A stretch of 48,850 bases of DNA, taken from NCBI RefSeq assembly GCF_030813635.1, contig NZ_JAUSUM010000004.1, forward strand, positions 1 to 48,850, read 5' to 3'. Of the stretch, positions 44,176 through 48,850 are shown one piece after another. The notes beneath the pieces are model-generated. The model did no database searches. It saw nothing but the letters and a program-made list of their open reading frames with translations, and was not told the origin of the DNA. Each line of letters starts with the position of its first letter. Position 1 is the first letter of the stretch. The stretch is from Salibacterium salarium. Its GTDB lineage: Bacteria > Bacillota > Bacilli > Bacillales > Marinococcaceae. Both the position numbers and the translations under genes were made by a program.

Positions 44176-45276
44176 ATGAAGAATGTGAAAATTATCAATC
44201 CAGCGGCAGGTGCTATTGTGATGGCGCTTGGAATTTTCCTGTACGCTGGGATTGAAGCATTTCCGTTGCTAGATCAAATGCTTGGTGAAATATTAACGAT
44301 TCTGCTTGGAATAATAGGTGTGGTCATTTATACATCACTTACTCGTCAGTTTTTACATAAGGATTTCCTGCTTCCTTTTTTAAGTAATCCTGTGAACTCT
44401 TTTGTGATGGGAGCTTGGATTGCTGGTATTTCCGTTTTGTGTAATGTTATTCTTAAATATTTTCCTGAAGTGATTGTATGGGTCCAAGTGATAGCGGTAG
44501 TTAATACATTGTGTTGGTTCGTTTTCTTAGGGTTTTGTGTGTATAATTTTCAACAATTATGGAAATGGCAGGCAAGCTATTCCATCCACGGGGTTATTTT
44601 GCTATCAACTGTTGCTACTCAGTCTCTCGTCATTGTTTGGTCGGAATCACTGCCTTTTCTTTTAACTGACATGGTGGTCATTTCAGTACTGTATTTTGGT
44701 CTTTTCTTTTACTTGTGCGGTGTTTACTTGATTGGGGTTCGTTATAAAAGGGAAAAACAATGGACCCTCACAGAAGATTGGACGAATACGAACTGTATTA
44801 TTCATGGCGCCTTATCTATTACTGGACTGGCTATCGTTTCAACGCAGTTAATGTCGAGTTTGTTTATCATGATATTTTGGGTAATGGTGTTTAGTTTACT
44901 GCTTGTGGTGGAGACTGTAGAGATAATGAGAGCTGTGACAAGAATTCGTGAGTACGGTTGGAGAAAAGGAATATTTACGTATAATATTAGTCAATGGTCA
45001 CGGAATTTCACTTTTGGCATGTTCTATGCTTTTACGATGACAATGCACGAGAATCCTTATTATATGAACGCGATGTATCATTTTCATGAGGAATTTTTGA
45101 CGTGGTGGGCATGGATTGTGCTTTTCACACTGATTGGTGAAATAGGCTTGTGGTTTGAGGCGAAATGGCATAGCGTGCAAAGAAAAAAGGAAAGTACTGC
45201 TTGTGTTAAACCTAGTCAAACGACTAGGAAGCAGGCAATCAGAATGAACGGCAAGTCGCACAATGTAAACCGTTAA
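44176..45276 (+). CDS. TDT/SLAC1-like ten-helix membrane protein
   Basis: A 366-residue protein with about ten predicted membrane segments. The start (INPAAGAIVMALGIFLYAG) and the segment after the second helix (LPFLSNPVNSFVMGAWIAG) resemble the tellurite-resistance/dicarboxylate transporter (TDT, SLAC1-like) family, where a similar NPV/HPV-x-(S/R)F motif occurs. Family membership is only moderately sure. The C-terminal tail is basic. CAGGTGAAG precedes the ATG. Proximity to mqo might point to malate or another C4-dicarboxylate, but it is separated by 156 bases with its own likely promoter (TATAAT 44132-44137). Confidence 0.5.
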   Translation: MKNVKIINPAAGAIVMALGIFLYAGIEAFPLLDQMLGEILTILLGIIGVVIYTSLTRQFLHKDFLLPFLSNPVNSFVMGAWIAGISVLCNVILKYFPEVIVWVQVIAVVNTLCWFVFLGFCVYNFQQLWKWQASYSIHGVILLSTVATQSLVIVWSESLPFLLTDMVVISVLYFGLFFYLCGVYLIGVRYKREKQWTLTEDWTNTNCIIHGALSITGLAIVSTQLMSSLFIMIFWVMVFSLLLVVETVEIMRAVTRIREYGWRKGIFTYNISQWSRNFTFGMFYAFTMTMHENPYYMNAMYHFHEEFLTWWAWIVLFTLIGEIGLWFEAKWHSVQRKKESTACVKPSQTTRKQAIRMNGKSHNVNR

Positions 45277-45290
45277 ATTTTTATACGACA

Positions 45291-45325
45291 TTCGCCCGAG
45301 TTATTTACATATTTCTACGGGCGAA
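45291..45325. other. Hairpin between convergent genes
   Basis: TTCGCCCG (45291-45298) pairs perfectly with CGGGCGAA (45318-45325) around a 19-base loop. There is no T run on either side, so termination is uncertain. Confidence 0.45.
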
Positions 45326-45402
45326 GTCGACAAATTTAAACTTGTAGGACCGATATGGGACTCGGTATATTGGAAGAAAGTCGTATTGTTGAAAATTTGG
45401 CC

Positions 45403-46284
45403 TTATTCTTGAGTGCTATGTTTTTCCGGATCAAATGTAAATCCTTCTCCCGCTACTTCTTTTACATCATGAACGGATACAAATGCGTAAGGATCGACTT
45501 CAGAAATAATGGTTTTTAAATGAATGAGCTGATTCCGATTGACAACACAATATAACACGTTACGTTCGTCTTTGGTGAAGCTTCCTTTTCCTGTTAAGAC
45601 GGTAGATCCCCTTCGCATTCTTTTAATAATGGCATCTGAAATAGAAGATGTATGATTGGATATAATCATAGCGGATTTTGCGGCATTGGCACCTTCGATA
45701 ATAAAGTCTATGACCCGAGCTGCTATAAATACTGCAACAAGAGTGTACATGGCTTGTGGTAGAGATAAGTGAACGAGGGAAAAAGTGATGACAAATGCAT
45801 CAAACAAAAACATAGATGTTCCGATACCCATTCCTAAATATTTTTCAGCCAACCGTGCTATTATGTCGGATCCGCCTGTCGTCCCCCCGGCTCGAAAAAT
45901 AATTCCTAAACCTGTTCCAGCAAACACACCGGCGAACAAAGATACAAGAATCATGTCGTTTTGCAAAAGGACCTCTGCATGCCAATAGTTTTCAAAAATA
46001 TGAAGAGCGACAGAAACCATAATAGTTCCAAACAAGCTGTATATGAATACTCTTCGTCCTAATAATTTGTAACCGATGACGAATAAAGGGACGTTTAAAA
46101 GTAAGTTAGACACCGAAGGTTCTATGGAGAGTAAGTAATAGATGATAAGACTTAACCCTGTGAATCCACCATGTGCGAGTCCATTTTGAAGATTAAAATG
46201 GATAATACCAAATGCGAAAATGACTGCCCCAAAACAGATAATCGCGATGTTTGTGAGACGTATGCCTTGAAACCAATTGATCAT
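45403..46284 (-). CDS. YitT-family membrane protein
   Basis: A 293-residue protein with five to six membrane segments and a C-terminal cytoplasmic DUF2179 domain. Typical YitT marks are NGLAHGGFTGLSLIIYYL, GLGIIFRAGGTTGGSDIIAR and IIEGANAAKSAMIIS; the end reads DPYAFVSVHDVKEVAGEGF. AGGAGGTACAAC precedes the ATG at 46284. B. subtilis has several paralogues (YitT, YpjC, YqfU and others), so no specific symbol is given. Function is unknown. Confidence 0.92.
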   Translation of the reverse strand: MINWFQGIRLTNIAIICFGAVIFAFGIIHFNLQNGLAHGGFTGLSLIIYYLLSIEPSVSNLLLNVPLFVIGYKLLGRRVFIYSLFGTIMVSVALHIFENYWHAEVLLQNDMILVSLFAGVFAGTGLGIIFRAGGTTGGSDIIARLAEKYLGMGIGTSMFLFDAFVITFSLVHLSLPQAMYTLVAVFIAARVIDFIIEGANAAKSAMIISNHTSSISDAIIKRMRRGSTVLTGKGSFTKDERNVLYCVVNRNQLIHLKTIISEVDPYAFVSVHDVKEVAGEGFTFDPEKHSTQE

Positions 46285-46321
46285 TATGTTGTACCTCCTG
46301 TTTTAATATGAAATGAAACTT

Positions 46322-46355
46322 TTGACAGTATTACGGATGGATAATACATTGTCAA
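46322..46355. promoter_or_regulatory. Overlapping divergent promoters
   Basis: Plus strand: TTGACA (46322-46327), 17 bases, TACATT (46345-46350), reading toward the oxidoreductase gene. Minus strand: TTGACA (46350-46355), 16 bases, TAATAC (46328-46333), reading toward the yitT-like gene. The two share the same 34 bp, which are also an imperfect inverted repeat, so they should exclude each other. Confidence 0.55.
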
Positions 46356-46510
46356 GTCAAGATAAGACTGTTGGTCATTTTTGCAGCCGTTGAACAATAT
46401 AAGTGTAGTATTTACGTATTGTTTCTCTTTTAGGCTGATTGATTGAAATAGGAAATCAAAGGGAATAACATATGAAACGTAATAAAAAAATGAGCAGGAG
46501 GTTGAATATA

Positions 46511-47503
46511 GTGAGCCAATTTCAAGCATTAATGGTCGAAGAAACAGGAAATAATAGTGTATCAAGAGAAATTCGGAACTTGTCGTTTTCTGATTTACCT
46601 GAAGGAGAGGTACTAGTGAAAGTTCATTACTCTAGCGTGAACTTTAAAGATGGAATGGCGGCAATGGCTAATGGAAACATCGTCAACGAGTATCCAATGG
46701 TTCCTGGCATTGACTTGTCTGGAGTTGTAGAAAATTCATCAGACTCTCTTTTTTCGAAAGGGGATAAAGTAATCGTTACGAGCTATGAGCTTGGAGTTTC
46801 TCACTTCGGAGGATTTGCAGAATACGCAAGGGTACCAGCTGAATGGGTTGTTCCCCTTCCTGAAAATATAGATTTAAAAGAAGCAATGATTTATGGAACT
46901 GCTGGTTTTACAGCCGGACTTTCTGTTATGCGTTTACAAGAAGAAGGGATAAAACCAGAAGATGGAACTGTACTTGTTACCGGTGCTACTGGTGGTGTCG
47001 GAAGTATGGCTGTAGCAATGCTTGCCCAACTAGGCTATGATGTTGCTGCAAGTACAGGCAAACAATCAGAACATGAGTATTTGAAACAGCTAGGGGCAAC
47101 CGAGATCATTTCCAGAGAAGAACTACAACCGGAAAAACTTCGTCCTGTCAACAACCAGCGTTGGGTTGGAGCTGTTGATCCGGTTGGTGGAGAAACACTT
47201 GCTCATGTATTAAGTTGTCTTGCTTATGACGGGGCTGTTGCTGTAAGTGGTTTAACTGGTGGGACGAAGGTGCCGGCAACTGTTTTTCCGTTTATTTTAA
47301 GAGGTATTACATTGACGGGAATTGATTCGGTGTATTGTCCAATTCCTCGTCGTAAAGAAGTATGGGACAGGCTCGCTTCAGACTTGAAAGTAGACAATTT
47401 ACTTGAAACCATTGCCGATACGGTGACGCTCGAAGAACTTCCAAAGACGCTTGATCAAATTTTGGAAGGCCAAGTTCGGGGCCGTAAAATTGTAGAACTG
47501 TAA
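46511..47503 (+). CDS. Zinc-less MDR oxidoreductase, AcuI/YhdH-like
   Basis: A 330-residue medium-chain dehydrogenase/reductase of the acrylyl-CoA reductase (AcuI/YhdH) type that would use NADPH. It has VKVHYSSVNFKDGMAAM, VPGIDLSGVVE, the YGTAGFTAGLSVMRL block and the nucleotide-binding VLVTGATGGVGSMAVAM; catalytic-zinc ligands are absent as in this subfamily. The GTG at 46511 is preferred because AGGAGG lies about ten bases upstream; an ATG at 46472 would have no such site. In bacteria the family detoxifies acryloyl-CoA, but the substrate here is inferred only from similarity. Confidence 0.88.
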   Translation: MSQFQALMVEETGNNSVSREIRNLSFSDLPEGEVLVKVHYSSVNFKDGMAAMANGNIVNEYPMVPGIDLSGVVENSSDSLFSKGDKVIVTSYELGVSHFGGFAEYARVPAEWVVPLPENIDLKEAMIYGTAGFTAGLSVMRLQEEGIKPEDGTVLVTGATGGVGSMAVAMLAQLGYDVAASTGKQSEHEYLKQLGATEIISREELQPEKLRPVNNQRWVGAVDPVGGETLAHVLSCLAYDGAVAVSGLTGGTKVPATVFPFILRGITLTGIDSVYCPIPRRKEVWDRLASDLKVDNLLETIADTVTLEELPKTLDQILEGQVRGRKIVEL

Positions 47504-47513
47504 TATATGACAT

Positions 47514-47550
47514 GGGGCTGGTCCAACAAATAGAGATCAGCCTCTTTTAT
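47514..47550 (+). terminator. Terminator of the oxidoreductase gene
   Basis: GGGGCTGGTC pairs with GATCAGCCTC (G-U pairs) around a 12-base loop, then TTTTATT. Confidence 0.7.
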
Positions 47551-47703
47551 TGATGGGAGAACGATTCTGTGGAATCCATCCCGAATTTTGGAAAAAACGG
47601 GAAAAACCTTTTGTCTTTTCGGTAACTTTTTAATACACTGTGGTAAACGATACAACGTTTGCGATGAATTTTATTATTTCTGTATAAGAATGGGGGAACA
47701 GAA

Positions 47704-48850
47704 ATGAGTGAATGGTTAAAAGAGAGACTGATGCAGGGTCAGGATAATTGTAAAAAATACCTATATTTAGATTCTGAAAAATTGGCGGACCGGTTAGCTG
47801 AATTAAGTAACATCGGAAAAACCGATGATGGGGGTATTACAAGGTATGTTTATACGAAAGAAGAGGAAGAAGCGAAACGGTTGTTTCAATCGTGGATGGA
47901 AAAAGCGGGTCTCGCCGTCCGTGAAGACTATGCGGGAAATATATATGGACGATTAGAAGGGACTGATCCATATTTACCAGCTATCCTTACGGGTTCTCAT
48001 CTAGATACCGTTCCAAATGGAGGCGCTTTTGATGGAACACTTGGCTGTATAAGTTCGTTGATGGCGGTAGAAGCTATCATACAAGAGCAAGGACGTTTGA
48101 CGCATCCGGTGGAAATTGTCGTATTTGCTGATGAAGAAGGCTCGCGTTTTGGGAGTGGATTGTTAGGGAGTCGTATTGCAATGGGAGAAGTGACAAAAGA
48201 GGACTTATTTCAACTACGTGACGATTATGATACGACAGCTGCTGAAGCCATGAAACGTCAAGGTTTGTTACCGAATAAATTAAAACAATGTTGGTTGGAT
48301 AAAGAAGATATTAAGGCGTTTATAGAAGTTCATATTGAACAAGGAAAACGTCTGGAACAACATAAGGATAGTATCGGCATTGTGAACGGTATTGCTGGTC
48401 CCTCTTGGTTGGAAATAAAAATCGATGGAGAAACAGATCATGCGGGAAACACTCCGATGGATATGCGTCATGACGCCGTTGCAGGTGCCGCTGAATTAAT
48501 TACATCTATAGAGAGTATTCCCCGGGAAATAAGTTCGACAGCAGTTGCGACGGTCGGAAAAGTTAATTTCTATCCTAATGGTTCAAATGTCATAGGCGGT
48601 CGAGCGGAAATGATTGTAGATGTACGGGATATTAAAGAAGACAATCGAGATAAGATGTTGGAAGCTATTGAAAAAGAAACGCAGCGTATAGCTGATAAAA
48701 GAGGGCTAAATGTTGAATCTCACTTGCAAATTCGTATAAAACCAGTCCCTGTTCCAGAATGGATTCAAGACAAAATGGAAGCCTCAGCGAAAAAATTAGA
48801 CCTGCCTTATATGCATATGCCTAGCGGAGCTGGTCACGACGCGATGATTG
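47704..48850 (+). CDS. M20-family N-carbamoyl-amino acid/allantoate amidohydrolase, 3' end outside window
   Basis: The frame is open to the window edge (382 codons visible); the gene continues. It belongs to the AllC/HyuC/beta-ureidopropionase branch of M20 peptidases that hydrolyse N-carbamoyl compounds. Metal ligands seen: His99 in LTGSHLDTVPNGG, Asp110 in GGAFDG, Glu144/145 in FADEEGSRFG, His210 in IEVHIEQG, and the GAGHDAM motif at the edge that supplies the last histidine. The dimerisation lid (HAGNTPMDMRHD) is present. GGGGGA precedes the ATG. Allantoate amidohydrolase (PucF-like) is one possibility; the specificity is not readable from this part. Confidence 0.85.
   Translation, partial: MSEWLKERLMQGQDNCKKYLYLDSEKLADRLAELSNIGKTDDGGITRYVYTKEEEEAKRLFQSWMEKAGLAVREDYAGNIYGRLEGTDPYLPAILTGSHLDTVPNGGAFDGTLGCISSLMAVEAIIQEQGRLTHPVEIVVFADEEGSRFGSGLLGSRIAMGEVTKEDLFQLRDDYDTTAAEAMKRQGLLPNKLKQCWLDKEDIKAFIEVHIEQGKRLEQHKDSIGIVNGIAGPSWLEIKIDGETDHAGNTPMDMRHDAVAGAAELITSIESIPREISSTAVATVGKVNFYPNGSNVIGGRAEMIVDVRDIKEDNRDKMLEAIEKETQRIADKRGLNVESHLQIRIKPVPVPEWIQDKMEASAKKLDLPYMHMPSGAGHDAMI

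Noticed and set aside
47659-47688. TTGCGA, 18 bases, TATAAG as a promoter for the amidohydrolase gene
   Set aside because: Transcription would start within the ribosome binding site, so a real promoter must lie further upstream.

Overview
The window reads as a chromosomal segment of a low-GC Gram-positive bacterium of the Bacillaceae (sensu lato). The evidence is gene order: thiL-tsaE-tsaB-rimI-tsaD, then an ABC-F gene, rex-tatA-tatC, ydiK-ydiL and groES-groEL, and further on moxR-DUF58-transglutaminase-guaA-pbuG. These are the B. subtilis ydi/gro and yea/yeb/gua/pbuG blocks. A perfect CIRCE operator, a tyrosyl T-box leader, a guanine riboswitch and GGAGG-type ribosome binding sites agree with this. 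The genus cannot be fixed from the sequence; acidic stretches in several surface proteins would suit a salt-tolerant or alkaliphilic species.

Layout. 1-2110: the 3' end of a 5S rRNA gene, a PLP-dependent sulfur amino-acid enzyme and an initiator tRNA-Met. 2195-15429: conserved housekeeping block (tRNA t6A synthesis, ribosome rescue or quality-control type ABC-F, redox repressor Rex, Tat export, chaperonins), with a DnaA-box group after tsaD. 15430-22200: accessory, AT-rich and partly decayed. It holds covarying hairpin repeats, a wrecked tyrosine recombinase, a GAF-GGDEF gene cut by an in-frame stop, two copies of a terminator-like direct repeat about 1.6 kb apart, and then an unrecognised membrane protein followed by an 849-residue beta-helix/double AAA+ ATPase. 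22278-28712: LysR/EamA divergent pair, a DinB-like protein, ywaE-tyrZ with T-box, small membrane and lipoprotein ORFs, a truncated MazF-like toxin with its probable antitoxin, and a 5'-truncated beta-helix gene. 28800-31905: a 21-bp degenerate tandem array, then a chemoreceptor gene translationally coupled to a sugar-binding lipoprotein with no transporter genes, behind a candidate sigma-D promoter. 32183-39721: moxR-DUF58-transglutaminase, guaA and pbuG. 39790-48850: another hairpin repeat, a padR-HAAS-propeller operon with a palindrome inside its promoter, mqo, a TDT-like membrane protein, yitT, an acuI-like oxidoreductase and a truncated (window edge) M20 amidohydrolase.

How the genes work together. 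TsaE, TsaB and TsaD form the t6A modification machinery, and RimI is encoded among them. TatA and TatC are a minimal twin-arginine translocase. GuaA makes GMP and PbuG imports purine bases, the latter under a guanine riboswitch. The chemoreceptor and binding protein most likely form one sugar-sensing unit. The best candidate for an undescribed system is the pair at 17667-20661 (small membrane protein plus beta-helix/AAA+/AAA+ protein); the chemoreceptor-lipoprotein pair and the covarying hairpin repeat follow. Functions of these three are inference.
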